Shown here: positions 1-9,047 of the stretch, one piece after another
Numbering within the stretch: the stretch's first letter is position 1
How the letters are laid out: each line of letters begins with the position of its first letter
Source of the DNA: Tessaracoccus sp.
GTDB taxonomy: Bacteria > Actinomycetota > Actinomycetes > Propionibacteriales > Propionibacteriaceae
Length of the DNA: 64,000 bases
Assembly (NCBI RefSeq): GCF_016714275.1
Contig: NZ_JADJNP010000001.1
Coordinates: 1,488,001-1,552,000 of the forward strand
Reading direction: 5' to 3'
Notes under the pieces: generated by a model
Seen by the model: only the letters and a program-made list of their open reading frames with translations
Told to the model about the DNA's origin: nothing
Databases searched by the model: none
Position numbers and translations under genes: made by a program

Positions 1-265
1 CGAGGAAAAGGCCGACGCGGGCGCGCTCATCGACGGAGAGCTCGGTGAGCTCAACGCCGTCGAGGGTGACGGATCCGCTGGTGATCTCGTACTTGGGGTG
101 GCCGGCGATGGCGTAGGCCAGGGTGGACTTGCCGGAGCCGTTGGGGCCCATGATGGCGTGGATCTCACCGGGCTTCACGGTGAGGTTGACGCCCTTGAGG
201 ATGGGCTTGGGGCCCTCCTCGGTGAGGACATCGACGTGCAGGTCGGAGATGACGAGCGTGGACAT
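1..265 (-). CDS. sufC: Fe-S cluster assembly ATPase SufC (N-terminal part, cut by window edge)
   Basis: This is the N-terminal 88 codons of SufC, the ATPase of the SufBCD scaffold that builds Fe-S clusters in the cytoplasm. The start is the ATG at 265, giving MSTLVISDLHV. A Walker A motif GPNGSGKST follows, then the SufC-like stretch around AGHPKYEITSG. The signature motif and Walker B lie beyond the left edge. It sits 14 bases downstream of the Rieske-type ferredoxin gene, in the same operon as sufD and sufB. The family is certain; only the length is unknown. Confidence 0.95.
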   Translation of the reverse strand, partial: MSTLVISDLHVDVLTEEGPKPILKGVNLTVKPGEIHAIMGPNGSGKSTLAYAIAGHPKYEITSGSVTLDGVELTELSVDERARVGLFL

Positions 266-279
266 GACTGGGGTTACTC

Positions 280-639
280 CTAGAAGTCGGTGGGAAGCGG
301 GTTGTCTGGGTCGACCTGGACGTCGTCGCCGTCGATGCGGACGGGAAAAACGCGCACAGGCTGGGTGGCGGGCAGGTTCATCGCCCGCCCGGTGCGGAGG
401 TCGAAGGTCGACCCGTGCAGGTAGCACTCGATGGTGCAGTCAACGACGTCGCCCTCGCTGAGCGGGACCTTCGCGTGACTGCACTCGTCCTCGATGGCGA
501 ACAGTTCGCCCTTGTGCCGGACGAGGGCCACCACGAGCTCGTCGTCATCCTCCCTGCCCATGCCCGTGGGGGGCACATCGCAGGCGAGAGGGACGTCGTC
601 GTTCAGCTCGTCGATGGTGGCGACGGTGACGAAGGTCAC
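280..639 (-). CDS. Rieske-type 2Fe-2S ferredoxin of the suf operon
   Basis: A 119-residue non-heme-iron ferredoxin of the Rieske fold. The two cluster-binding motifs are visible as C-S-H near residue 53 and C-Y-L-H about 18 residues later, so ligands are 2 Cys and 2 His. There is no signal peptide, so it is cytoplasmic. The start overlaps the sufD stop by ATGA (636-639), showing translational coupling. In actinobacterial suf operons this gene commonly lies between sufD and sufC, and an electron-transfer or cluster-carrier role in assembly is inferred. The specific partner is not shown by the sequence. Confidence 0.9.
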   Translation of the reverse strand: MTFVTVATIDELNDDVPLACDVPPTGMGREDDDELVVALVRHKGELFAIEDECSHAKVPLSEGDVVDCTIECYLHGSTFDLRTGRAMNLPATQPVRVFPVRIDGDDVQVDPDNPLPTDF

Positions 640-1811
640 GCCTCGACCGCCGTCAGGGTGGATCCGTGCACCAGCTCCAGCTCGCGCTCGACGTGAGCCA
701 TGAGCTTCTGCTCGATCTCATCGACGCCGATGCGGCGGATGATGTCGTTGAAGAAGCCGTGCACGATGAGGCGGCGCGCCTCCCGCTCCTCGATGCCGCG
801 GCTCATCAGGTAGAAGAGCTGGTTGTCGTCGAAGCGGCCCGTGCTGGAGGCGTGCCCGGCGCCGGCGATGTCGCCGGTCTCGATCTCGAGGTTGGGCACC
901 GAGTCGGCCTGGCAGCCCTCGGAAAGGAGGAGGTTCTTGTTCGACTCGTAGGTCTCGATGCCGAGGGCGACATGGCGGATGAGCACGTCACCGATCCACA
1001 CGGAGTGCGCGCCCTTGCCCTGCAGCGCGCCGCGGTAGTCCACGTTGCTCTTGGTGTGCGGGGCATTGTGGTCGACGAACAGACGGTGCTGCACGTGGTG
1101 GCCGCCGTCGACGAAGTACAAGCCGAACTGCTCGAGCTCGCCGCCGGGGCCGGTGTACTTGGCGCGCTCCGCGATGCGGACGGCCTTGCCGCCCAGCGAG
1201 GCGTGGACGGTGCGGACCTTGGCGTCGCGGCCGATCTCGAGCGAGACCTGCGCGCCGTGGACGGCCGCCCCGTCCCAGTCGTTGACATAGACGAGGTTGA
1301 TCTCGGCGCCGTCGGCGACGCGGAAGTCGTACTTGGCGGCGTACTCGGCATTGCCTTGGAACTGCAGCACAACGGTGGCGCGGCTGTGGCGGCCGAAGTC
1401 GGCCACGAACGTCTCGGCGGCCTGGCCACCGTTGCCGGTCGCAGTGAAGACGATCGCCTCGCCGATCTCGGCCTCGGCCGGCACCTTGAGGTAGGCGGCC
1501 TGGCCGGTGCGCTGCGCGGCGATCGCCGCCACACGGTCGACCGGCGGCTCGATGGCGAGCAGTCGGGCCTCCGTAGGCGAGATCATGGTCATCTCGACGC
1601 CGTCGGGGATCTCGCCGGCCCAGTCGAGACCGGGGAGCGGCTCGCCTTCGACCAGCAGGTTCTTGAAGGCCTTGAGCGGCGTGAACCGCCAGATCTCCTC
1701 ACGGCCGGTGGGCTTGGGATGCTTCGCCAAGTCGTAGCTTGGCTCCGGGTGCAGGTGGGACTCGATGGTCTCGATGGCGCCGGCGACGTTGGGCACGGTT
1801 GCGGTAGACAA
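636..1811 (-). CDS. sufD: Fe-S cluster assembly protein SufD
   Basis: A 391-residue SufD subunit of the SufBC2D scaffold. It has the beta-helix core shared with SufB and the C-terminal SufBD signature around SRGIEEREARRLIVHGF. A conserved His lies in GHASSTGRFDDNQLFYLMSR, close to the position used for cluster formation at the SufB-SufD interface. The usual C-terminal helical tail ends HVERELELVHGS. Its start is 42 bases after sufB and its stop overlaps the ferredoxin start. Length and order match actinobacterial suf operons. Confidence 0.95.
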   Translation of the reverse strand: MSTATVPNVAGAIETIESHLHPEPSYDLAKHPKPTGREEIWRFTPLKAFKNLLVEGEPLPGLDWAGEIPDGVEMTMISPTEARLLAIEPPVDRVAAIAAQRTGQAAYLKVPAEAEIGEAIVFTATGNGGQAAETFVADFGRHSRATVVLQFQGNAEYAAKYDFRVADGAEINLVYVNDWDGAAVHGAQVSLEIGRDAKVRTVHASLGGKAVRIAERAKYTGPGGELEQFGLYFVDGGHHVQHRLFVDHNAPHTKSNVDYRGALQGKGAHSVWIGDVLIRHVALGIETYESNKNLLLSEGCQADSVPNLEIETGDIAGAGHASSTGRFDDNQLFYLMSRGIEEREARRLIVHGFFNDIIRRIGVDEIEQKLMAHVERELELVHGSTLTAVEA

Positions 1812-1853
1812 TGAAAACTCTTTCAGGAAATCGAAGGGACCGGGCGGGTGGCG

Positions 1854-3296
1854 TCAGCCGACCGCGCCTTCCATCTGCAGCTCGATCAGGCGGTTCAGCT
1901 CGAGGGCATACTCCATCGGCAGCTCGCGCGCGATGGGCTCGACGAAGCCGCGCACGATCATCGCCATCGCCTCGTCCTCCTCCATGCCGCGGGACATCAG
2001 GTAGAAGAGCTGGTCGTCGGAGACCTTCGAGACGGTCGCCTCGTGGGCCATCGACACGTCCTCCTCACGGACGTCGACATAGGGGTAGGTGTCGGAGCGC
2101 GACACGTTGTCGACGAGTAGGGCGTCGCACTTCACCGACGACGCCGAGTGCGTCGCGCCGGGCTCGACCTGGACGAGGCCGCGGTAGGACGCGCGGCCGC
2201 CGGAGCGGGCGACGGACTTCGAGATGATCGAGCTGGACGTGTTGGGCGCGCAGTGGACCATCTTGGAGCCGGTGTCCTGGTGCTGTCCCTCGCCCGCGAA
2301 CGCGATCGAGAGCGTCTCGCCGCGCGCGTGCTCGCCCATCAGGTAGACGGCCGGGTACTTCATGGTGACCTTGGAGCCGATGTTGCCGTCGATCCACTCC
2401 ATCGTCGCGCCCTCCTCGCAGACGGCGCGCTTGGTGACGAGGTTGTAGACGTTGTTCGACCAGTTCTGGATGGTCGTGTAGCGGCAGCGGGCGCCCTTCT
2501 TGACGATGATCTCGACGACGGCGGAGTGCAGCGAGTCCGACTTGTAGATCGGCGCGGTGCAGCCCTCGACGTAGTGCACGTAGGCGCCCTCATCGACGAT
2601 GATCAGCGTGCGCTCGAACTGGCCCATGTTCTCCGTGTTGATGCGGAAGTAGGCCTGCAGCGGGATGGTGACGTGCACGCCCTTGGGGACGTAGATGAAC
2701 GAGCCGCCGGACCACACGGCCGTGTTCAGCGACGCGAACTTGTTGTCGCCGACCGGGATGACGGTGCCGAAGTGCTCCTTGAAGATCTCCGGGTGCTCCT
2801 TGAGCGCCGTGTCGGTGTCGAGGAAGATGACGCCCTGGCGCTCGAGCTCCTCGTTGATCTTGTGGTAGACGACCTCGGACTCGTACTGCGCGGCGACGCC
2901 GGCGACGAGACGGGCCTTCTCTGCCTCCGGGATGCCGAGGCGATCGTAGGTGTTCTTGATGTCCTCCGGGAGGTCCTCCCAGGTCTGGGCCTGCTTCTCG
3001 GTGGAGCGCACGAAGTACTTGATGTTGTCGAAGTCGATGTCACTGAGATCGGCGCCCCATCTGGGCATGGGCTTCTTGTCGAACAGACGCAGGGCCTTCA
3101 GGCGCAGCTCGCGCATCCACGCGGGCTCGCTCTTCATATCCGAGATATTGGTGACGACGGCCTCGTTCAGGCCGCGCTTCGCGGCGGCACCCGCCACATC
3201 GGCGTCGTGCCAGCCCCACTGGTAGCTGGAGAGCGCCTCAATATGCTCGTCCTGCGTGGCTCCCAATCCGGGTGCCTGCGGTGCAGTCTGGGTCAT
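1854..3296 (-). CDS. sufB: Fe-S cluster assembly protein SufB
   Basis: A 480-residue SufB, the main scaffold subunit that receives sulfur and holds the nascent Fe-S cluster with SufC and SufD. It shows the SufB hallmarks: an acidic N-terminal region, RRYTTIQNWS-like core beta-helix strands (RCRYTTIQNWSNNVYNL) and the C-terminal SRGMEEDEAMAMIVRGF signature. The length is normal for the family. The gene lies 14 bases downstream of the sufR-like regulator and is the first structural gene of the operon. Confidence 0.97.
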   Translation of the reverse strand: MTQTAPQAPGLGATQDEHIEALSSYQWGWHDADVAGAAAKRGLNEAVVTNISDMKSEPAWMRELRLKALRLFDKKPMPRWGADLSDIDFDNIKYFVRSTEKQAQTWEDLPEDIKNTYDRLGIPEAEKARLVAGVAAQYESEVVYHKINEELERQGVIFLDTDTALKEHPEIFKEHFGTVIPVGDNKFASLNTAVWSGGSFIYVPKGVHVTIPLQAYFRINTENMGQFERTLIIVDEGAYVHYVEGCTAPIYKSDSLHSAVVEIIVKKGARCRYTTIQNWSNNVYNLVTKRAVCEEGATMEWIDGNIGSKVTMKYPAVYLMGEHARGETLSIAFAGEGQHQDTGSKMVHCAPNTSSSIISKSVARSGGRASYRGLVQVEPGATHSASSVKCDALLVDNVSRSDTYPYVDVREEDVSMAHEATVSKVSDDQLFYLMSRGMEEDEAMAMIVRGFVEPIARELPMEYALELNRLIELQMEGAVG

Positions 3297-3310
3297 TATC
3301 TTCTTCCCCG

Positions 3311-3991
3311 TTACTTTCTCTTCGGAATATTCGGCGTAGGCAGGGGCTTAGGGATGTGCGTCGTGCACACACCGTCGCCGTGGGCGATGGTCGCGAGCCG
3401 CTGGACGTGGGTGCCAAGCAAGCTCGCGAAGAGTTGAGTCTCAATCTCGCAGAGCACCGGGAACTCGGCGGCGACATGCGCGACCGGGCAGTGGTGCTGT
3501 AGAAGCTGGTCGCCGGAGTGGACCGGGCGCACCGACGGCGCGTAACCGTCGACGGCGAGGGCCTCGACGAGCGCCTCGATGGCGCGGCCGTCCGGGTTCT
3601 CCTCGCGGTACTCGCGGAACCGGCGCTCGACCTCGTCCAGGCGCTCGCGGGAGAGCTCACGGACCGCGTTCGGGCCAGCGACGGCCGTGAGCCTGCGGAG
3701 CGCGGCGATGGCAAGGTCGTCGTAGGCCTGCCGGAACTCGGCGCGGCCGACGTCCGTCAGGACGAAGACCTTCGAGGGCCGGCCGCGGCCGCGGGCGCCG
3801 TAGACGCGCTCGGCGCGCGAGTCGAGCACGCCCTCGTCCAGCAACACCGTCAGGTGCCTGCGGACGGCGGCCGGCGTCAGGTCGAGCTTGTCGGCGAGTT
3901 GCTTGGCGGTCTGCGGGCCGTCACCGAGGATCAGCTGAACGACGCGCTGGCGGGTCGGCACCTCGTGCTCGATGTCAGTCGTGGCTGTCAT
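3311..3991 (-). CDS. sufR: SufR-type Fe-S sensing transcriptional repressor of the suf operon
   Basis: A winged-helix regulator of 226 residues. The N-terminal HTH reads QTAKQLADKLDLTPAAVRRH, followed by a wing with GARGRGRPSK. The C-terminal half has the SufR cluster region: Cys-x12-Cys (CPVAHVAAEFPVLC), then a third Cys 27 residues later. The extra middle Cys of cyanobacterial SufR is absent. I chose the ATG at 3991 because GAGGAG lies 7 bases upstream; a GTG at 4009 is also in frame. It is the first gene of the suf operon, so autorepression when Fe-S supply is adequate is likely by analogy with the family. Confidence 0.88.
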   Translation of the reverse strand: MTATTDIEHEVPTRQRVVQLILGDGPQTAKQLADKLDLTPAAVRRHLTVLLDEGVLDSRAERVYGARGRGRPSKVFVLTDVGRAEFRQAYDDLAIAALRRLTAVAGPNAVRELSRERLDEVERRFREYREENPDGRAIEALVEALAVDGYAPSVRPVHSGDQLLQHHCPVAHVAAEFPVLCEIETQLFASLLGTHVQRLATIAHGDGVCTTHIPKPLPTPNIPKRK

Positions 3992-4129
3992 ACACAACTC
4001 CTCGCTCACGCTCGACGCCAGTAAGAAGCGCCCAATAATGTCAGGCCAGTCTTTCTAATTGTGCTCCCCATTTCAAGGAAGGCCGCCCTAAGTCCAAGCC
4101 CCGCGTGAGATGAGGGTCCGCGGAGCCGT

Positions 4130-4135
4130 TAGGCT
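4130..4135 (+). promoter_or_regulatory. Leaderless-type -10 box (TAGGCT) for the ABC-2 ATPase gene
   Basis: TAGGCT lies 6 bases before the GTG start at 4142 and there is no Shine-Dalgarno sequence between them. Transcription would begin at or next to the start codon. No convincing -35 is visible. Confidence 0.5.
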
Positions 4136-4141
4136 GGCCGG

Positions 4142-4843
4142 GTGTCTGCGATCGACGCCCGCGACCTGCGGCTCAGCTTCGGCCCTGTTACGGCCCTCGA
4201 CGGGCTCTCGTTGACCGCCGAGACCGGCCGCGTGACAGCGTTACTTGGCCCCAACGGTGCAGGCAAGACCACCTTCATCCGCTGCTGCACCGGGCTCGCT
4301 ACCCCCTCTGCCGGCACCCTCACCTTGTTCGGCGAGCTCCCGGGTTCGCCCGCGGTGCTGGCGAGGATCGGCCTGATGCCCCAGGCGACCGGTGCGTGGG
4401 CCGGCATCAAGGCCGGAGAGTTGCTGCGCTACCTCTCCCGGTTGTACGCCGCCCCGCAGCCGGTGGGCGCCCTCATGGCGCTGCTCGGGATCGACGCGTT
4501 CGCCCGCACCCCTTACCGTCGCCTCTCTGGAGGACAACAACAGGCCGTCAACCTGGCCGGGGCGCTCGTCGGAAGGCCCGACCTCCTCTTCCTCGACGAG
4601 CCCACCGCCGGCCTCGACCCGCGCGCACGCCGTCGGACCTGGGATGTGGTGCGGGCCGTCCGCGACGCCGGCGCCGCCGTCCTGCTGACCACCCACGATA
4701 TGGCGGAGGCCGCCGAACTCGCCGATCACGTACACATCATCGACGCCGGGCGGGTCACGGCCACCGGAACCGTCGGCGAGCTGGCGAGCGACGGCTCTCT
4801 CGAGGACGCCTACCTCCGCCACACCACCGGAGACCGCCCGTGA
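4142..4843 (+). CDS. ABC-2 type transporter ATP-binding protein
   Basis: A 233-residue ATPase subunit. Walker A is GPNGAGKTT, the signature is RLSGGQQQAVNLAGALVG and Walker B with D-loop is LLFLDEPTAGLD, with a switch His in LLTTHDMAEAAE. It starts with GTG just after a TAGGCT box and has no Shine-Dalgarno, so it is probably leaderless. It overlaps the permease gene by GTGA. The pair lies divergent from suf and upstream of ctaA, an arrangement also seen in mycobacteria. The substrate is unknown; a role connected with cytochrome or heme maturation is only guilt by association. Confidence 0.9.
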   Translation: MSAIDARDLRLSFGPVTALDGLSLTAETGRVTALLGPNGAGKTTFIRCCTGLATPSAGTLTLFGELPGSPAVLARIGLMPQATGAWAGIKAGELLRYLSRLYAAPQPVGALMALLGIDAFARTPYRRLSGGQQQAVNLAGALVGRPDLLFLDEPTAGLDPRARRRTWDVVRAVRDAGAAVLLTTHDMAEAAELADHVHIIDAGRVTATGTVGELASDGSLEDAYLRHTTGDRP

Positions 4844-5598
4844 CACTCGACTTCTCGCCCCGCCCTGCCGCGGCCCCCGCCCCTGCTCGGGTGTGGGCGC
4901 ACGCGCGCACCGAGGCCGGCCTGATCCTCCGCAACGGGGAGCAGGCCATTCTCGCGATCGTGATCCCGCTGGCCGTCCTGCTGGGCGGGGCGTTCCTCGG
5001 CGATCGCCTGGGACTCGGGCTGCCGACGACGGCGCCCTCGGTGCTCGCCCTCGTCATGTGGAGTTCGTGCCTGACGACCTTGGCCATCGCTACGGGCTTC
5101 GAGCGGCGCTACAACGTGCTCGAGCGCCTGGCGGCGACGCCGCTCGGCCGGCCCGGGATCCTCGCGGGCAAGGCGCTGGCCATTGCGATGATCACCGTCG
5201 GCCAGGTCGTCCTGCTGGGGCTGGCCGCTCTTGCGCTCGGATGGCATCCCTCGTTCACCGTCGCCTCCTTCGCGGTCGCCGTCCCGACGGCACTGCTCTG
5301 CATGGGCGCGTTCGCGGGCCTTGGTCTTGCGATCTCCGGCTCCCTGCGCCCTGAGGCGACCCTCGCCGTCGCGAACCTGCTCTACCTGGTGGGGATGCCG
5401 CTCGGGATCCTGCTTCCCACGAGCCGCCTCCCGGACGGGGTCGCGCGGATCGTCCAGGTGCTGCCGACAGGCGCGCTGGGCGAGGCCCTGCGCGCGGCCT
5501 CCGTCGGCGACGCGCTGCTGTGGCCCCTCCTCGTCGCCGCGCTGTGGTGCGCGGCCCTGCTCGCCCTCGCGTGGAAGGTGTTCACATGGACCTCCTGA
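4840..5598 (+). CDS. ABC-2 type transporter permease
   Basis: A 252-residue integral membrane protein with about six hydrophobic segments, for example AILAIVIPLAVLLGG near the N terminus and LLWPLLVAALWCAALLALAW at the end. The residues FERRYNVLERLAATPL match the ABC-2 coupling region that follows TM2. The GTG start at 4840 overlaps the ATPase stop (GTGA), so translation is coupled. Its 3' end overlaps the ctaA start by 13 bases. It forms a transporter with the preceding ATPase; the exported molecule is not evident. Confidence 0.87.
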   Translation: MTLDFSPRPAAAPAPARVWAHARTEAGLILRNGEQAILAIVIPLAVLLGGAFLGDRLGLGLPTTAPSVLALVMWSSCLTTLAIATGFERRYNVLERLAATPLGRPGILAGKALAIAMITVGQVVLLGLAALALGWHPSFTVASFAVAVPTALLCMGAFAGLGLAISGSLRPEATLAVANLLYLVGMPLGILLPTSRLPDGVARIVQVLPTGALGEALRAASVGDALLWPLLVAALWCAALLALAWKVFTWTS

Positions 5599-6554
5599 CA
5601 AGGCTGGTCAGCTCCCTGGGGAGGCTGCTCGCTCCCCTGCGCAGGCTCGTCGCCGGCGAGCGCGCGCTCCGAACCTGGCTGTGGGCCTCGCTGATCTGCA
5701 ACATGGGCATCGTCGTGACGGGTGCCGTCGTGCGGCTCACCGCGTCGGGCCTCGGCTGTGACACGTGGCCCAAATGCAGCGAGACGAGCTATGTCCCGCA
5801 CGGCGAGGCGGGCATCCACGGCATCATCGAGTTCGGCAACCGCACCCTCACCTTCGTGCTCATCGCGGCCGCGCTCGGCGCGTTTTTCGCGGCCTGGAGC
5901 AACCGGGGGCGCGGCGCGAAACTGTGGTGGATCACGCTGGGGGTTGGCCTCGGCATCCCGTTCCAGGGCGTGATCGGCGGGTTCACCGTCTGGTCAGACC
6001 TCAACCCCTACGTCGTCGCACTGCACCTCCTGCTTTCCGTTGCCCTGATCGTCATCTGCGTGTGGGCACTGCGAGTGGGCTACCGCGCCCCCGTCGTCGC
6101 CGTCGCGCCCGGGGCGCGCTGGCTGGTCATCGCCACGTTCGCCGCCACGATGCTGTCGATCTGGGTGGGCACCGTCGTCACCGGCTCCGGTCCCCATGCC
6201 GGCGACGCGCGAGCCGTGCGCACCGGCCTTGAGATCGAGGTGGTGGCGCGGATGCACTCGTTGTCGGCCTGGCTGGTGACGGCCCTCACCGTCGCGTGCG
6301 TCTGGCTCTTCCACCGCATCGGCGCCCCGCGGGTGGCCCGGGCCGCCCGACTGTTGCTGCTCACCGTCCTTCTCCAGGGCGCGATCGGCTATCTCCAGTA
6401 CTTCCTCGGCGTCCCTGCGGGCATCGTGTGGCTCCATATGGTTGGGTTGACCCTTGTGACCGCCGCGGCCGCGTGGCTGCTGGTCACCACGACGAGGAGG
6501 ACCCATGTCGAACAACCCGGTACTGACGAAGCACCTGCCCTTTCAGCTGCCTGA
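5586..6554 (+). CDS. ctaA: Heme A synthase (COX15/CtaA family)
   Basis: A 322-residue polytopic membrane enzyme that oxidises heme O to heme A for cytochrome aa3 oxidase. The family motif VRLTASGLGCDTWPKC after TM1 contains the paired-Cys-type loop, followed by EFGNRTLTF. Heme-ligand His candidates lie in LHLLLS, RMHSLSAW and LHMVGL. The start ATG at 5586 overlaps the permease end. The partner heme O synthase ctaB is present at 17.7 kb, so the full heme A branch is encoded in this window. The 3' end overlaps the following peptidase start by 50 bases. Confidence 0.93.
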   Translation: MDLLTRLVSSLGRLLAPLRRLVAGERALRTWLWASLICNMGIVVTGAVVRLTASGLGCDTWPKCSETSYVPHGEAGIHGIIEFGNRTLTFVLIAAALGAFFAAWSNRGRGAKLWWITLGVGLGIPFQGVIGGFTVWSDLNPYVVALHLLLSVALIVICVWALRVGYRAPVVAVAPGARWLVIATFAATMLSIWVGTVVTGSGPHAGDARAVRTGLEIEVVARMHSLSAWLVTALTVACVWLFHRIGAPRVARAARLLLLTVLLQGAIGYLQYFLGVPAGIVWLHMVGLTLVTAAAAWLLVTTTRRTHVEQPGTDEAPALSAA

Positions 6555-8481
6555 CTTCGCGGCAGCGACGCCCGCGGACTACCGCGCCGCGCTCGAGGAC
6601 GGCATGGCCACCGAGCTCCAACTCCTGGCCGCGCTCCGGGAGGACGCCGCAGCCGCGACCGTGGAGTCGGTCCTCGGGGCGTTCGAGGACGCAGGGGCGG
6701 ACCTTCTCCGCGCGATGAACGCGTTCTGGGCCGTGCAGGCCTCGGATGCGACAGCCGAGATCGACGCGATCGAGGAGGAGATGGCGCCGCGGCTCGCCGA
6801 GCACTCCGACGCGATCTACCTCGACAAGGGCCTCTTCGCCCGCTTCGAGGAGCTGCGCCGCCGCGCCGACGCCGGCGACGTCGCGTTGGATGAGCAGGAC
6901 GCCTACGCGCTGGACGAGACGTTGCGCGCGTTCCGCCGCGCGGGCGTAGCCCTCGACGACGCAGACCAGGCGCGCCTGCGGGAGCTCAACCGTCGCCTCG
7001 CCGAACTCTCGAGCCTCTTCGAGCGCCTGAACCGCGAGGCCCGCAACGCCGGGGGTATCGACGTCGAGGAAGCCGACCTGGGCGGGCTGTCGGACGCGGA
7101 GCGCGATGCGCTGAAGTCCGACGACGGGTACCGGATCGAGCTGCTCAACACGACGCAGCAGCCGCTCGCGGCGAAGCTCACCGACGCGGGTGTGCGCCGT
7201 CGGCTGCTCGAGGCGTCGACGAAACGGGCACTGGCCGGCGACTTCGACACCCGCGCCACGCTGGTCGAGGCGGCCCGGGCTCGCGCCGAGCGCGCCGCCC
7301 TGCTGGGCTACGCGAACCATGCGGAGATCGTCGCCGAGGCGGGCTGCGCCAAGACCACCGACTCCATCTTCGAGATGCTGGTCCCGTTGGCGCAGGCTGC
7401 GCTGGCGAAGGCCCGCGAGGAGGCCGCGGAGCTGAGCGCGCGGTACGCCGAGCTGAACCCGGGGGCGGAGTTCACTGCCGCCGACTGGGCGTTCGTCGAG
7501 TCGATCGTGCGCCGGGAGCGCTTCGCGTTCGACGAGTCGGACCTTGCCGAGTGGTTGCAGGTCGACCGCGTGCTGGCTTCCGTCTACGCGGCGGCCGAGG
7601 AACTGTACGGCCTGACTTTCCACCTCCGCGAGGATCTCGTCGGCCACGCGCCGGACACACAGAGCTACGAGGTGCACGACGCCGACGGCGGGGTCGTCGG
7701 GCTGTTCGTGATGGATTTCTGGGCACGCCCGACGAAGCAGGGCGGCGCCTGGATGAGCAACCTCGTCGACCAATCGACGCGCGACGGCGCCCTCCCCGTC
7801 GTCACGAACAACTGCAACTACTCGCCCACGACAACGGCGATCACCTGGGACGAGGTCATCACCATGTTCCACGAGTTCGGCCACGCGCTGCACGGCCTGC
7901 TCGCGGACAGCCGCTATGCGTCGCGCTCCGGCGCGAACACGCCCCGCGACTTCGTCGAGTTCCCCAGCCAGGTCAACGAGCACTGGGCCTGGACGCCCGG
8001 CCGGGTGCTGCCCGCGGAGTGGGTCGAGCGATTGGTTGCGGCGAGCAAGTTCGGCCAGGGGTACGCGACGGCGGAGACGGAGATCTCGTCGCTGCTCGAC
8101 CTCGTCTGGCACACCACGCCGCTGGACGAGCTGCCCGCATCTCCGGACGACGTCGAGGCGTTCGAGCGTGCCGCGCTGGAGCGCTTCGGCTTGGTCGAGC
8201 CGTTGGTCCCGCCGCGCTACCGGTCGCAGTACTTTGCGCACATCTGGGGCGGCGGCTACGCGTCGAGCTACTACGGCTACGCCTGGGCGAAAGTGATGGA
8301 TGCCGACGCCGTCGCCTGGTTCGAGGAGCAGGACGGCTCCGTCCGCGACGCCGGCGAGCACTTCCGTCGCACGCTGCTCGCCCCCGGCGGCTCCGTCGAC
8401 CCGATGGAGACCTACCGCCGCTTCCGCGGCCGCGACCCGCAGCTCCAGCCGCTGCTGGACCGCCTCGGCCTGAGCCTCTGA
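6505..8481 (+). CDS. M3 family zinc oligopeptidase (peptidyl-dipeptidase Dcp-like)
   Basis: A 658-residue cytoplasmic metallopeptidase that degrades short peptides. The zinc motif HEFGH is at residues 456-460, followed by the M3 downstream region RYASRSGANTPRDFVEFPSQ with the third ligand Glu. The N terminus (NPVLTKHLPFQLPDF) matches the normal Dcp-family start. GAGGAGG lies 6 bases before the ATG, inside the ctaA coding region, so the 50-base overlap looks genuine. The DinB-like gene follows with a TGATG overlap. Confidence 0.93.
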   Translation: MSNNPVLTKHLPFQLPDFAAATPADYRAALEDGMATELQLLAALREDAAAATVESVLGAFEDAGADLLRAMNAFWAVQASDATAEIDAIEEEMAPRLAEHSDAIYLDKGLFARFEELRRRADAGDVALDEQDAYALDETLRAFRRAGVALDDADQARLRELNRRLAELSSLFERLNREARNAGGIDVEEADLGGLSDAERDALKSDDGYRIELLNTTQQPLAAKLTDAGVRRRLLEASTKRALAGDFDTRATLVEAARARAERAALLGYANHAEIVAEAGCAKTTDSIFEMLVPLAQAALAKAREEAAELSARYAELNPGAEFTAADWAFVESIVRRERFAFDESDLAEWLQVDRVLASVYAAAEELYGLTFHLREDLVGHAPDTQSYEVHDADGGVVGLFVMDFWARPTKQGGAWMSNLVDQSTRDGALPVVTNNCNYSPTTTAITWDEVITMFHEFGHALHGLLADSRYASRSGANTPRDFVEFPSQVNEHWAWTPGRVLPAEWVERLVAASKFGQGYATAETEISSLLDLVWHTTPLDELPASPDDVEAFERAALERFGLVEPLVPPRYRSQYFAHIWGGGYASSYYGYAWAKVMDADAVAWFEEQDGSVRDAGEHFRRTLLAPGGSVDPMETYRRFRGRDPQLQPLLDRLGLSL

Positions 8482-9047
8482 TGGACATCAAGGACTCACT
8501 CGTCTCCTATCTGGCGAGTGTGCGGAGCGCGCTGATCGGCAAGGTCGAGGGGGTGAGCGAGCGGGACGCGCGGTCGCCGCGCACGGTGACCGGGACGAAC
8601 CTGGCCGGGCTGCTCAAGCACTGCGCGATGATCGAGCACGGCTATCTGGTCGAGTGTCTCGGCCAGCCGTCGCCGCTCGAGCTGCCGAAGATCGATTTCG
8701 ACGCGGATCCGAACGGTGACCTCTACCTCACCGCTGACGAGTCGCTCACCGAGGCCGTGGCGCGGTATCGCGCCGTCGCTGACGTGGTCGGGGCCACCGT
8801 CGCGCGGCTGCCGCTCGATACGCCGGCCACCGTGCCCTGGTGGGGCGAGCGCGGGGCGACCACGTTGGCGGTGCTCCTCCCCCACGTCCTGGCCGAGGTC
8901 GCCCGTCACGCGGGTCAGGCCGACATCGTTCGCGAGGGCATCGACGGCGTCGCGGGCATGCGCGCTGCGGGCGACAACCTGTGGGAGCCGGAGGACGGCT
9001 GGCCCGCCCACGTCGCTCGTCTCCGGGCCCTCGCCGACGGGAGTTAG
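8481..9047 (+). CDS. DinB superfamily protein (DUF664-like)
   Basis: A 188-residue protein of the DinB/YfiT four-helix fold. The features are a first-helix Lys/His region (NLAGLLKHCAMIEHGYL), the segment VPWWGERGATTLAVLLPHVLAEVARHAGQADIVRE and a C-terminal tryptophan region. The His residues in LKH, LPH and ARHAGQ are placed like the metal triad of the fold. Members can be mycothiol- or bacillithiol-dependent transferases, but the substrate cannot be deduced. The ATG overlaps the peptidase stop (TGATG). The 3' end overlaps the convergent ybaK-like gene by 4 bases. Confidence 0.82.
   Translation: MDIKDSLVSYLASVRSALIGKVEGVSERDARSPRTVTGTNLAGLLKHCAMIEHGYLVECLGQPSPLELPKIDFDADPNGDLYLTADESLTEAVARYRAVADVVGATVARLPLDTPATVPWWGERGATTLAVLLPHVLAEVARHAGQADIVREGIDGVAGMRAAGDNLWEPEDGWPAHVARLRALADGS

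Noticed and set aside
6484..8361. A 625-codon open frame antisense to the M3 peptidase
   Set aside because: It mirrors the codon structure of the peptidase and has no protein-like features.
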